Origin: Udaeobacter sp963725505
GTDB lineage: Bacteria > Verrucomicrobiota > Verrucomicrobiia > Chthoniobacterales > UBA10450
NCBI GenBank assembly: GCA_963725505.1
Contig: CAVRYN010000007.1
Location: 62,001 to 126,000 of the forward strand
Length of the DNA stretch: 64,000 bases
Direction: 5' to 3'
Both the position numbers and the translations under genes were made by a program. How positions within the stretch are numbered: position 1 is the stretch's first letter; every line of letters begins with the position of its first letter. Of this stretch, positions 23,130 to 31,690 are shown piece after piece. The notes beneath the pieces were generated by a model that was given only the letters and a program-made list of their open reading frames with translations, was not told the DNA's origin and searched no databases.

Positions 23130-25520
23130 CTACGGGCGCGGTGGCGGAGTTGGGCGCAGGCGCGGTGTCGGTGTAGATCTGGGTGCCGGTGTTGGAGTTG
23201 GTGTAGGTGTAGGCGTGGATGGCTGGTAAGTGAACGGGCACGTAAATTCGACCACACCCTCGTCGCTGGCGCAGCTGAAAGCGCCTTCGGGAATATGCAT
23301 GGTGTTTTGGCCCTGTAGCACCGGCGAAGCAGTGAAGTGGAAGGTTATCGTGGAGTTATTATTGCTCAGCGTGGCCGCGTTCGCGGGGATCCCGTTGCAC
23401 GTAAAATCGCTCGGTTGCAGAGTTGCCGGATCCACTGGACCGCTTGCGTTGACAATAAAATCGGTCACTTGGCTTTGGACATCGATGCCACAGGCGGGAC
23501 TGGTCACCGTACAAGGCGGGGAACCGCTAGGCGTAGGCGTCGCACTCGGCGTCGGAGTCGGCGTCGGAGTCGGTCCGGCGACGCACACTCCTGAGACAGT
23601 CATTACATAAGACGGACAACCTGCGCCGGAAGTGACTTCGCTCACTACCAAGACAACGGCCTGGCCATTATCAAGGTTGAAGGAGAACTGGTTCTCCGGA
23701 TTTGGGCTCTGTCCTTCATCTGCAAGATAATTGGTGCAGACGTTGTTCGGATCAAAGCTCCCCAGGTAGGCTACCGTGAAGATGTTGTTGGTGCCTACGC
23801 AAGAGGTGTTCGGATTAACGGTGACGCACTGAGTCGAGCCGGTCGTATTAGTGAAGCTATAAGCGTTGTAATGGATGGCTCCAGCAGTAACGATCGAACA
23901 CGGCCTGAGAGGACCGCCACAGCTGCTGGCAGTGCCGCTGCGAAAGACTCGGTTAACCTGCGTGGGATCGCCGTTATTGATGCTACCGTATATCGCAATC
24001 GGTATGCATGTCGGTGTCGGTGTTGGCGTCGGGCTAGGCGTACCTACTGGAACCAAGGTCCATCCGCCACTCGCAGGACCACCTACGCCGTTGCAGAAGT
24101 ACTGATTAAAACAGTTGTCATCTCTCTGCGTGCCCGCGGTTGCGCCGATGCTGCCATTGTTGCCATATGCCACCTCGCCGTAGATCACATCGAAGCGAGT
24201 TTGTCCTTCATACAATCTCAGCTCGAAATTGGCGCGCGCTATGTTGCTGGGCGGGTCATTATACACTGTGCGCCAGTCGATGTTGAAGATTCGATTGGGC
24301 GCACTGCCGCTTACCGAAGTGTAAATGCCACAGGTTCCGCCAGGGTAACCGGAGCAGCCAGGTTGCGCATCGGTGCGCAGATCGCTCCAGTATGGGAAGA
24401 TTGTATCGTTATGGCCACTCCACGGCAGACAAATGTTCGTTGCGCGAGCGGAGGTCGTGGTAAACTGCGCGGTGCCGTTGGACGACAGGTTAATGCTCGT
24501 GAAAGTCGTCCCATACAGCGTGTACGAGAATGGCAGCGGGATGGTGGTTACCAGATCATCCGAATGATTTCCGATGTCCGTCGTGCCCGGCACGATGCTG
24601 CCTCCTATCTGCGTTATCACGTATTGGCCGACACAAGACGGCGGTGTTGCGGTAGCCGTCGGGGTTGGCGAGGCTGTTGGCGTCGACGTTGGTGTTACAG
24701 TAGGCGTTGACGATGTAGGTGTTGGGGTCGGCGACGCCGTTGGGGTTGGAGTTGGGGTCGGGGCGAGGTTCGCATAGATTCGGTAAACCTGATCCGGCGC
24801 TGAAGCATCCAAACCGCATGTAACTCCCCTGCGGCCCCAACTCTGGCAAGCCCCGAAGAAACCATTAGGATTGCGCCAGACAGCGGCGTTAAGGTTCGTG
24901 GCGGTTCGATCAGTCCAACCCCACTCGCCACAACACTTCGCTGTCATGTTGGCTTGGATCTCGACCCAATACCTGCCGGGATATAGGACCGCCTGGCAAG
25001 TTTTGGGGTCGTCGCATACATGTAGCCTGAACGTGCTACCGTTCTGCTCCCACGACGCGAAAGTGGCGTAGACCTGGTTGCCGGGAAAACCATCGTTGTC
25101 AGTATAAAATACGACAGTGAAAGTGTTGGCAGGTCCCGGCCCATTAAAGTACGCGCCGTCAACGTCGATCCACCGCACAACCCAGGTGTAACCTTGGACA
25201 TCAAAATCGTCCGCTAGATCGGAATTCATGGCAGGAGCGTCAGTGAAGGTGCCTGATAACGTCACAGCGGTTCCAGCGTTGTTGTACTGATCCCAGGCTA
25301 CTACCGCCGTCGCTTCGGGGACTGGCGAGGGCTGCGGCTCAGCGGATCCACTTGTCGCGTGTCCCACTGCGAATGAGCTCTTCGTAGGATCGATATCGGA
25401 GTGAGTAGCGTTTTGCTGTCCGAGCGCGAGCCGGATCACGAACGCAGACAGGAGCAGAAGCAGGTAGAGCGTGCCTCGAACAACATGCGCCTTAGTCGAC
25501 GGCGGATTTTGTTTTTTCAT
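23130..25520 (-). CDS. large secreted multi-domain protein with Thr/Pro linkers, reverse orientation
   Basis: 796 residues. Signal peptide (LYLLLLLSAFVIRLALG). Then at least four beta-rich blocks separated by TPTP linkers: residues about 70-250 (WDQYNN...DDFDVQGYTWVVRWIDVDG), about 300-490 (IPLPFSYTLYGTTFTSINLSSNG, FPYWSDLRTD), about 500-650 (pre-peptidase-like, YNAYSFTNTTGS...CVTVNPNTSC) and about 675-770 (DFTCNGIPANAATLS). Many paired cysteines imply an oxidising, extracellular location. It ends RLRPTPPPRP like the M14 peptidase at 11631. No catalytic site recognised; adhesion or surface binding is possible. Its 5' part is duplicated at 19075-19365. Confidence 0.8.
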   Translation of the reverse strand: MKKQNPPSTKAHVVRGTLYLLLLLSAFVIRLALGQQNATHSDIDPTKSSFAVGHATSGSAEPQPSPVPEATAVVAWDQYNNAGTAVTLSGTFTDAPAMNSDLADDFDVQGYTWVVRWIDVDGAYFNGPGPANTFTVVFYTDNDGFPGNQVYATFASWEQNGSTFRLHVCDDPKTCQAVLYPGRYWVEIQANMTAKCCGEWGWTDRTATNLNAAVWRNPNGFFGACQSWGRRGVTCGLDASAPDQVYRIYANLAPTPTPTPTASPTPTPTSSTPTVTPTSTPTASPTPTATATPPSCVGQYVITQIGGSIVPGTTDIGNHSDDLVTTIPLPFSYTLYGTTFTSINLSSNGTAQFTTTSARATNICLPWSGHNDTIFPYWSDLRTDAQPGCSGYPGGTCGIYTSVSGSAPNRIFNIDWRTVYNDPPSNIARANFELRLYEGQTRFDVIYGEVAYGNNGSIGATAGTQRDDNCFNQYFCNGVGGPASGGWTLVPVGTPSPTPTPTPTCIPIAIYGSINNGDPTQVNRVFRSGTASSCGGPLRPCSIVTAGAIHYNAYSFTNTTGSTQCVTVNPNTSCVGTNNIFTVAYLGSFDPNNVCTNYLADEGQSPNPENQFSFNLDNGQAVVLVVSEVTSGAGCPSYVMTVSGVCVAGPTPTPTPTPSATPTPSGSPPCTVTSPACGIDVQSQVTDFIVNASGPVDPATLQPSDFTCNGIPANAATLSNNNSTITFHFTASPVLQGQNTMHIPEGAFSCASDEGVVEFTCPFTYQPSTPTPTPTPTPAPRSTPTPRLRPTPPPRP

Positions 25521-25588
25521 AAACCGGCGTTTACGTGTGGCGAGGGTTCATTCTGATCAACGCGGATCAAGATGTCGAGAGTTTTCTG

Positions 25589-25660
25589 TGACATATAGTT
25601 TTTTACCGAAATTGTTGAGCACGGGTTTTGCTGGCTTTCTAGACGGGATTAATTCAATAA
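25589..25660 (+). repeat. TGACATATA repeat, short form
   Basis: TGACATATAGTTTTTTACCG, then GGGATTAATTCAATAAAT immediately before a GTG-started gene. Counterpart of 17503-17567. Confidence 0.75.
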
Positions 25661-25667
25661 ATCCGTA

Positions 25668-26321
25668 GTGAATCGGAGCAGGATCAAGGCTGTTCTGTTT
25701 TTGTGCTCGATGGCGGTTCTGGTTGCGGCTGTCGAGTGCTTTTCAGCTGACATCACGACACTCGACGGCAAAACCTACAAGGACGCACGGGTCACCGGCG
25801 TTGAAGCAAACGGAGTTCACATCAGCTTTCGCGAGGGAGTCGTGGAAGTTCCCTTTGATCAATTGCCGCAGGAGCTTCAACGACAATATGGATACGATCC
25901 GGCCAAGACGACTGGGTTACACAATGGAATTGCAGTGAAGCCGGCGGGAACTGTCAAATGGGTCGCCGGACAGATGTTGGCGAATTTTCCTCAATCGGTC
26001 GCAAAGAATCCAATGCCGACTGCATTGCTGGTCGGTTTTGTACTGCTCTTGACAATTGCGGCGGGAACATGGGCTAAGAACAGGAAACGTGAACAGCGGT
26101 TGGCTTCTCGTCGGGATCAATATCGTAAGTCAGATGAGTGGCAGCGAAAGCGAGCGTTGGTTCTGAAGCGTGATAAGTATCACTGCGTGTATTGCGGTGC
26201 GCGAGCACGTCGAGTTCATCAGAAGCGCTATGCGCCGCGGAAGATCGGAAGTGAACCGATAGAATGGCTCGTCTCAGTATGCGAGCGCTGCTACGACAAA
26301 CTTAATCCGGATTTTGGATGA
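25668..26321 (+). CDS. cassette gene: membrane-anchored HNH-like nuclease protein
   Basis: 217 residues from GTG 25668. Signal peptide, then the module ADITTLDGKTYKDARVTGVE / EVPFDQLPQELQRQY shared with 17570-18208. A membrane segment follows (about 123-141, PTALLVGFVLLLTIAAG), then a basic domain with CVYCGARARRVHQKRYAP and CERCYDKL. The two CxxC pairs and the histidine fit an HNH/zinc-finger nuclease fold, but the usual final histidine is Y and the middle N is not obvious, so activity is uncertain. Whether the domain faces the cytoplasm depends on whether the N-terminus is cleaved. Confidence 0.7.
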   Translation: MNRSRIKAVLFLCSMAVLVAAVECFSADITTLDGKTYKDARVTGVEANGVHISFREGVVEVPFDQLPQELQRQYGYDPAKTTGLHNGIAVKPAGTVKWVAGQMLANFPQSVAKNPMPTALLVGFVLLLTIAAGTWAKNRKREQRLASRRDQYRKSDEWQRKRALVLKRDKYHCVYCGARARRVHQKRYAPRKIGSEPIEWLVSVCERCYDKLNPDFG

Positions 26322-26457
26322 CATATAGTATTTTCGGAAATTTTCGGGGCTACCTTTTCTGGATTAAATCGCAGTTGCGTGATTCCGCTTTTTTCGGAGT
26401 CTTCTGCAGGTGAACACGCGGATTAGATGCAATAATTCCGTCCATATCTAGTTAGAA
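26319..26457 (+). repeat. TGACATATA repeat, variant middle, with GTTAGAA end
   Basis: TGACATATAGTATTTTCGGA; the middle (GATTCCGCTTTTTTCGGAG, GCAGGTGAACACG, AATAATTCCG) matches the variant at 13751-13914; ends ATCTAGTTAGAA. Confidence 0.75.
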
Positions 26458-26523
26458 AGCGGCTCTCCGAACGCTCGCATCCATTTCTGAATCCAACGGC
26501 TATGTGAGATGCATCACATAGAA

Positions 26524-27377
26524 ATGAAACGACGATTCCTCGCATTCGGTGTCGGGCTCCTAATCCTGGGAGGGGTGTTCAGTCTTGTCGCATTTGTGAC
26601 CAACGATGCTCGACTGTCTTATGCGATGGGAGCAATTCTGATTTTCGGCGGCGCGATCTGGTTAGGCGCAACGACCAAAGGGGATTGGTGGAGACGCGAT
26701 TTTGCTCTGCGTGCCGCTTGTCACCGCGTTTGCGTTCTCCGCGTTGCGAGAGTTGCCCTTCTTGTGGCCGAATTTGCCGCTCTGGGTCCTAAGTGCCGCG
26801 ATTGGCGTTCGCTTGATGGTGCCCGCGCGACCCCCCGGACGCACGTTGGTAATCTGTGGGGCAGGCCTGCTCCTTTTTACCTCTTTGTGGTATTGCAGCC
26901 GCTACGTGCCGAAACAGATAGGACATGCGATGAACCATGTGTGCGATAATCAGGGACCGATTTTCGCGCTTCAACCAGTGAGTAATGGAGCAGTTCCTGT
27001 TCATGCGACGGCGGGAAAAATCCTGGTGGTCGATTTTTTCCAAACGTGGTGCTTACCTTGCATCGCAGAGCTGCCGCAAATGGCAGGTGTGCGGGAGGAT
27101 TTGCAAGACAGACAAGACATTCAGTTCGTAGTGGTAGCCACCGAGGCCAGAGGCGATACCGCGCAACGTTTTCGGTCATTCGCCGAGCGGAATCACATTC
27201 GATTGCCGCTCGCTTTTGACGCTGCCGGAAAAGCGCATACCGCCTTCGGCATGACCGGCTTTCCCGCCGTGGTGGTTCTGGACCGGAACGGCCGAGTGCG
27301 TTTTACTCACGAGGGATACAACAGCTCGGGAAATTAATTTCCGTCGCGACCTGGTGCAGTTGTTGAAGACGTTGTGA
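26524..27377 (+). pseudogene. TlpA/thioredoxin-like membrane protein, frameshifted twice
   Basis: From ATG 26524 (or 26509) the frame encodes membrane segments (FLAFGVGLLILGGVFSLVAF). Near 26700 the coding frame moves by one (LLCVPLVTAFAFSALRELP ...) and gives a thioredoxin fold with WCLPC (VDFFQTWCLPCIAELPQM) and GFPAVVVLDRNGRVRF. At about 27330 a further shift is needed to reach the natural end INFRRDLVQLLKTL with TGA at 27375-27377. The intact protein would be an anchored thiol-disulfide oxidoreductase. Two indels suggest decay or sequencing error. Confidence 0.75.
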
Positions 27378-27480
27378 GCTGCTGCAGTTCTACACGGCCA
27401 AGGCGGTCCGCCCAAAGACAGGCACGGCGCCGAACAACGCGCTGCGAGCTCCCACGTTTATATGACATATACAAGCTGGT
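27375..27480 (+). other. copy of VOC-gene 3' end/attC left arm joined to a TGACATATA stub
   Basis: GCAGTTCTACACGGCCAAGG onward copies 10789-10853, including GCCGAACAACGCGCTG (the R'' and first bases of L'' of that attC). After CTCCCACGTTTATA a stub TGACATATACAAGCTGG (27463) remains. No coding content seen in 27480-27725. Confidence 0.7.
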
Positions 27481-27725
27481 AGTTGTTGTCGGTGTGAACA
27501 CGTTCGGATAGGTGTTTTTGGGACGCCGGCCAGGAGTTGGTTTTGTGTCCGAGGGACGCGAAGCAGTTAAGCTGAGGGTGCTCTTGCTCGTCGTCATCAA
27601 CGCGATGGGTGCGGCCATCCCGTGATCCGGTTTTGCCGTGGTGAACCGGAGGCGCCGCGCGGAGCGCGGCGCCCCGCACACCATGCCATCCTTGTCCCAT
27701 GGTGTGCCCTGATATGGAGGTTGAG

Positions 27726-27968
27726 ATGAGAGAGAATGAGATTTCTCAATGCTGCTTGTGTGCTCGGTATAGACGCGACGGCGAGCATTTTCCCTCTGGC
27801 GTTCGCAAGGGGCAGACGGGCGAAACGCCGTGCGACAATTTTATTTGCTCACAGTGTCAGAGAGAGGCACGCCTGGCCTGTAGTGGATATTATTGTTCTA
27901 GCACCTGTCGTAGGAAGTCCAGGGCATCTCGGTCTGCCTCCTGGGATATTTTGTCGAAGAGGATCTAA
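27726..27968 (+). CDS. possible small cysteine-rich protein
   Basis: 80 residues from ATG 27726, preceded by GGAGG with 5-nt spacing. Cysteines fall in pairs (CCLC, CSQC) like a zinc-ribbon, followed by a basic tail. No family recognised. An overlapping longer frame (27736-28131) has an implausible composition. Low confidence. Confidence 0.35.
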   Translation: MRENEISQCCLCARYRRDGEHFPSGVRKGQTGETPCDNFICSQCQREARLACSGYYCSSTCRRKSRASRSASWDILSKRI

Positions 27969-28200
27969 CTTGGGACGCAGGCTCTCGTATTGGGGTCGCT
28001 GCGTCTGTATTGTCAGCGGGCTGTGTCTCTGCGGTGTTTCAGTCAGTTGGAAAACGTACTGGTCAACCGTGATGCGTATCGCTCCGCCGACCTGCATCTT
28101 TGTTTGCGTTTGCATGATTGCTGGAGGCTGAATTGCACGGTTCCATGGGGCACTGATGTCTTTTTGCAAACGAAGCTTGTAGGGCTGGTTCTAGTCCAGA

Positions 28201-28881
28201 TCATCTTGCGGGATCCTCGGTGTCAGCAATGATTCGGTCGATTTCTTGTTCGAGTGGGCTCATTGGCGGCTTTGTATGTTCAATTGGGTTCGATCCCATG
28301 GGTTCGTGAAGATCGCCCGGCGGCTCGGCCACCACTTGGGTTTCTTGCGTTCCGCGATGGGTGTGGATTTGCTTTCCGTTGCGCCGTAGTACATCGGCAA
28401 CGAAGCCGTTGACGTCAGCCATGCTGGACTGGACGGCGTATAAGTAAGCTCTCGGAGGTAATTGCGCGTTGGGGTCGTCCGTTGGGAGAGCGCTGTTAAG
28501 GGAATTGTTCAAGGATGTTAGGCTGTCGCGGAGAATTGCGATTGAAGCAACGAGATCGGCGTCGTTTCCGAAGGGAGCGATGAGGCGCCGGATTCTCCGC
28601 GATACGTGGTTAATGAAGTCGCGCGCCTCGGTAAATTCGATGTCCGGATGCAACCGGTCAAGACTGGTGGATATTTCCGTGAGATCGCTAATCACACTTT
28701 GCATCTTAACGATTTTTCCGGCGGCTCTGGCAGCTCGTTTAGCTTGCTTAGCTTCAATAAACGCGAGAAAGGCAAAGAACAAAGCGGCAATCCCGATCCA
28801 GAAATCGATGTGCGTCCACGCCGGGAAGTTTAGGAATTCCTCAAACGCTTGCAGAAGTCGTGGTGTCTGCTCAGCAATCAT
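28201..28881 (-). CDS. hypothetical protein with one membrane span
   Basis: 226 residues. One hydrophobic segment near 26-44 (FWIGIAALFFAFLAFIEA), then a helical region likely to form coiled coil (SVISDLTEISTSLDRL, ILRDSLTSLNNSLNS) and a polar C-terminus (PMSPLEQEIDRIIADTEDPAR). No motif recognised. Consistent composition and length support a real gene. It lies in the decayed border of the array. Confidence 0.65.
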   Translation of the reverse strand: MIAEQTPRLLQAFEEFLNFPAWTHIDFWIGIAALFFAFLAFIEAKQAKRAARAAGKIVKMQSVISDLTEISTSLDRLHPDIEFTEARDFINHVSRRIRRLIAPFGNDADLVASIAILRDSLTSLNNSLNSALPTDDPNAQLPPRAYLYAVQSSMADVNGFVADVLRRNGKQIHTHRGTQETQVVAEPPGDLHEPMGSNPIEHTKPPMSPLEQEIDRIIADTEDPAR

Positions 28882-29123
28882 GCCGGTTACTGTGGCAAGC
28901 GTAGCGTGAGCGACGCAGAAGGCCAGAAAATCCTCCGCGCGCAGCCGGGCGTGCTCTTTTGCCCGCCAGGCAATGGGCCTTGCGGCCTGAGCATAAAGAC
29001 CGCTCCCCGCCGTCTCAGACGCAGTAGGGCCGCAAAATCACACCACGGCGGGGCAGGGTGGTGTTGAGCTTTCATCCTCCGGAGAATACGCGCCCGCCTT
29101 ACGTGCCGCACAAGCAGGCTGTA

Positions 29124-29426
29124 TTATGCAACCTGGCCGGAGTTGGCGGGGCGGGTTGTAGTCTTTCGCGGAGAGTGCGGCGCTTCGGTGCGCTGGTGTT
29201 TGCGGGCGAACTGGCGTTGGCCTTCGCGGTGAAGGTGCAGCAAAAAACGTAGGTGTTCGCGCAAGTCGTAAGTCGCGTCGGCAGCACGGTTGATGGCGAA
29301 GTGCGTGGCGTGCGAATCCGCAATCGGGATCTGCTTGATGAGTTCAGCTATGCGGCCGAGTTCGTTCAGTAGTTTTTCGCTGTCGAAGAGCCACGGATCG
29401 GGTAATTGCTCGGGTTTTCGTGCCAT
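29124..29426 (-). CDS. small hypothetical protein
   Basis: 100 residues from ATG 29426 (MARKPEQLPDPWLFDSEKLL), with helical LGRIAELIKQIP and HLRFLLHLHREGQ, ending in a basic tail. Unknown family. The upstream in-frame extension to 29618 looks non-coding. The gap 28885-29123 holds GC-rich imperfect palindromes only. Confidence 0.5.
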   Translation of the reverse strand: MARKPEQLPDPWLFDSEKLLNELGRIAELIKQIPIADSHATHFAINRAADATYDLREHLRFLLHLHREGQRQFARKHQRTEAPHSPRKTTTRPANSGQVA

Positions 29427-29694
29427 GATTCCCAGGTCCAGGCCCGTACCGATACGCGGGGATTGAACTCGCTCACTCCTGGTGGTTTGCTCTTCACGGG
29501 CTCGGTTGTGGATCCGCGTTTTATGGCACCGTCTTGGTGGTTTCTGATGTTGTTCCTTCCAAGCACTGGTTGATTGTAGCAGCATGGGTTTTTCGGCGCA
29601 TCCTTTTTTTGCTTGCATTTTTGCAGCCTAGCGATTGGTGTTGCCTCCGATTGGAGGCTGGTAATTTGAGTAAGCCTTCGATTACCTTCACGGG

Positions 29695-30370
29695 ATGGCC
29701 TCTAAGTCCGCCTGGGCTGTCCTTGTGAGCGTGGCATTCGCTATTGTGCTGACTGTCACGCCGATTCCGACAGCTTGGCGGGCGCCTGTTGTTGCGGCGG
29801 CATGGACACTTTTTGGAGTCTCACTTCTTGGATGGTTTTGGTCTGAAAAGCGGGCGCTATCACCCATAGAAAAACGGGAACGGAGCGCCGCGCTAACCAA
29901 AACTGGCAATGTCTTGAAGGATAAGTGTCTTGCGAATGAAAAGATCACGTTCATTACGAAGCTTGGTACAAAATATTGGCTTGCCTTAGTTAATAGGTTT
30001 GCGAAGCACAATTTCAGCATGGCGCAATACGACCAGTTCGCCGGGAATTCGCCGCGAGCGACCACCATATTTCACATTGAGTTAGCCAAAACCAAGGCCA
30101 ATTCCCCGAGAATTTTGAATATGTCTATAAGATATTCGGGTGCTTGGAAGGTTTGGAACGGCTTAGAAACAGTATTCGCGATTAGCCTCGTTTCTTCAGC
30201 CAATAGGCTTCGGTCATTTCCACGACCTGTTCTAAATCCCACGGCTTTTCTTCAAGGCCAGCGGCCACGGCTGGCGTGGTTCCAAGCGTGTGATGTTTGC
30301 GCACAAAATTGTAAACGCCGAAATGAATTGCGACCGCGTGCTTGTGCATTTCCAACGCTTTTACTGTAGC
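29695..30370 (+). pseudogene. hypothetical membrane-anchored protein, probably truncated by an IS remnant
   Basis: ATG at 29695. Two hydrophobic stretches (about 7-45), then a soluble part (EKITFITKLGTKYWLALVNRF, ATTIFHIELAKTK). From about 30180 the frame runs antisense over an IS transposase fragment, so the last 60 or so residues are not native. No family recognised. Confidence 0.45.
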
Positions 30371-30475
30371 CCAGCCCCTTACGCTGAAACCGCTTCAATT
30401 CCTGCCGCACGGTCAGAAACGCGCGCTCTATGTGGCTCGTGGTGAGGCTTTCTAAGTCCGGCGAGCCTACCACTG
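30182..30475 (-). pseudogene. IS1-like transposase C-terminal fragment
   Basis: On the minus strand, SHIERAFLTVRQELKRFQ is followed, after a one-base frameshift near 30371, by EMHKHAVAIHFGVYNFVRK, HHTLGTTPAVAAGL and QVVEMTEAYWLKKRG, then TAA at 30182. This is the C-terminal part of a DDE transposase of the IS1-like group. The N-terminal catalytic part and the inverted repeats are not recognisable. An old, dead insertion. Confidence 0.75.
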
Positions 30476-30738
30476 CCGCACGTTCCGCTGTCTGCATCCT
30501 GCGGACGCCTTCGTTGCGTCCGAGACGCGCCAGCGTGCCGTCTGACAGCATCGGCTCGCCGAATACCTTTGTTTCGGTTCCGTAGCTCTTTTCTTCGCTT
30601 CGACGAGCTGGCGTTTTAGTTTCCGCGACCGCAGCAGCGTTTCTCCTCGAACGGGCTTGCTGCCCGTGATCTGTTCGACTTGCCGCAAGGCTTCTTGGCT
30701 GGCGTCGCGCTCTGGCACGCCATATAATCGGACTCATC

Positions 30739-30957
30739 ATGATTACATTCAAGATGGATTTCAACGAGGGAGATTTCCGAAGAAAAGCGGCTGAGGCGAT
30801 AAAGGAGAGCATCCGAAATAAGCTCGCCGCCGCTGGTTTGGCTAATCGCCTGAAGATTACATTTGAAACCGATTCTGATGATCTGCCGTCTGGCGTGAAC
30901 TTCGAAGGCTCGGAAGAAGACGTGGCGAAGGCCAAAAAGATACTTAGCACAAAATAG
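30739..30957 (+). CDS. small hypothetical protein
   Basis: 72 residues: MDFNEGDFRRKAAEAIKESI, KITFETDSDDLPSGVNFEG, EEDVAKAKKILSTK. A compact alpha/beta pattern; no family recognised. Followed by CGGAGGCAACACC and a TGACATATA stub, so it could be the last cassette of the array. Confidence 0.55.
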   Translation: MITFKMDFNEGDFRRKAAEAIKESIRNKLAAAGLANRLKITFETDSDDLPSGVNFEGSEEDVAKAKKILSTK

Positions 30958-31020
30958 AGCCATGTAGAGGAGTGTTGGCAGGCGCGCGGCCAATCGGAGG
31001 CAACACCTAGCGATTTTATA

Positions 31021-31032
31021 TGACATATATTG
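31021..31032 (+). repeat. TGACATATA stub, last copy
   Basis: TGACATATATTG preceded by CAATCGGAGGCAACACC, which also precedes the copy at 22934. The rest of the element is absent. It marks the right limit of the array. Confidence 0.6.
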
Positions 31033-31176
31033 TCTGATGTTATTGAATGTGCCGGGTCTCCATCGCCTGGACGCATTTTCAGAGTCCCCTCCGCTGAATA
31101 GCTTTCGACTCGTCGCTACCTTGACGTTCCTGCGGCCGGTGTTAGCGTCGCAAAATTTCGGTAACGTGTAGATACG

Positions 31177-31674
31177 ATGAAGACTTTTTCTTGTCTGATG
31201 ATCGCGGCGCTTTTCATTCTTGGCTCCGCGAGACCAGCCTGGGCAGCTGACGAGGTCCTCTCCGGAAGCATTAAGGAAATGATGTCTCCGGCGGAATTTA
31301 AGGCGGCAGGCCTAAATAAGCTCTCGTCCGAGGAGCTCGAAAAGCTCAATGCCTGGCTGCAGGGATACCGGGAAACCACCGAGAAAGTCACCGAGAAAAA
31401 GACTGAAAAGAGGGTTGCTGCTTCGCAATCCTTCTTCCACCATGACCCGATCGTAAGCCGGGTCGATGGTTCGTTTGCCGGTCTTAAGGGCCACACAGTG
31501 ATCAAACTGGAAGACGGAACGACCTGGAAGCAAGCAAACCTAGACGACCACGCTGGCCCGAGTCCGATCGATCATCCCGGAGCGGCAGTTGTGTGGGCGG
31601 GTTTGGGTTACAAGATGCGAATTCAGGGCGTGGCAGAATTCTATGTTAATCCGGTGAAAACGCCGCCTAAGTGA
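31177..31674 (+). CDS. secreted hypothetical protein
   Basis: 165 residues. Signal peptide with cleavage near ARPAWAADE. Then a short helical part (SSEELEKLNAWLQGYRETTEKVTEKKTEKR) and a beta-rich part (GLKGHTVIKLEDGTTWKQA, YKMRIQGVAEFYV). Periplasmic, no catalytic motif. Convergent with lysC. Confidence 0.75.
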   Translation: MKTFSCLMIAALFILGSARPAWAADEVLSGSIKEMMSPAEFKAAGLNKLSSEELEKLNAWLQGYRETTEKVTEKKTEKRVAASQSFFHHDPIVSRVDGSFAGLKGHTVIKLEDGTTWKQANLDDHAGPSPIDHPGAAVVWAGLGYKMRIQGVAEFYVNPVKTPPK

Positions 31675-31690
31675 TTTGCGCCAGTGTGAT

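Noticed and set aside
9504..27480. CRISPR array
   Set aside because: The repeats are far apart (0.2-2.5 kb), variable in length and separated by genes, not by short unique spacers; no cas genes seen.
27480..28131. Longer plus and minus frames (27334-27684, 27736-28131)
   Set aside because: Composition is implausible, no start signals, and they overlap the TGACATATA stub and duplicated fragments.
9200..31100. Integron integrase or attI site
   Set aside because: No tyrosine-recombinase motifs (RHRY-type boxes) were found in any frame of the region; an attI cannot be proposed without intI.
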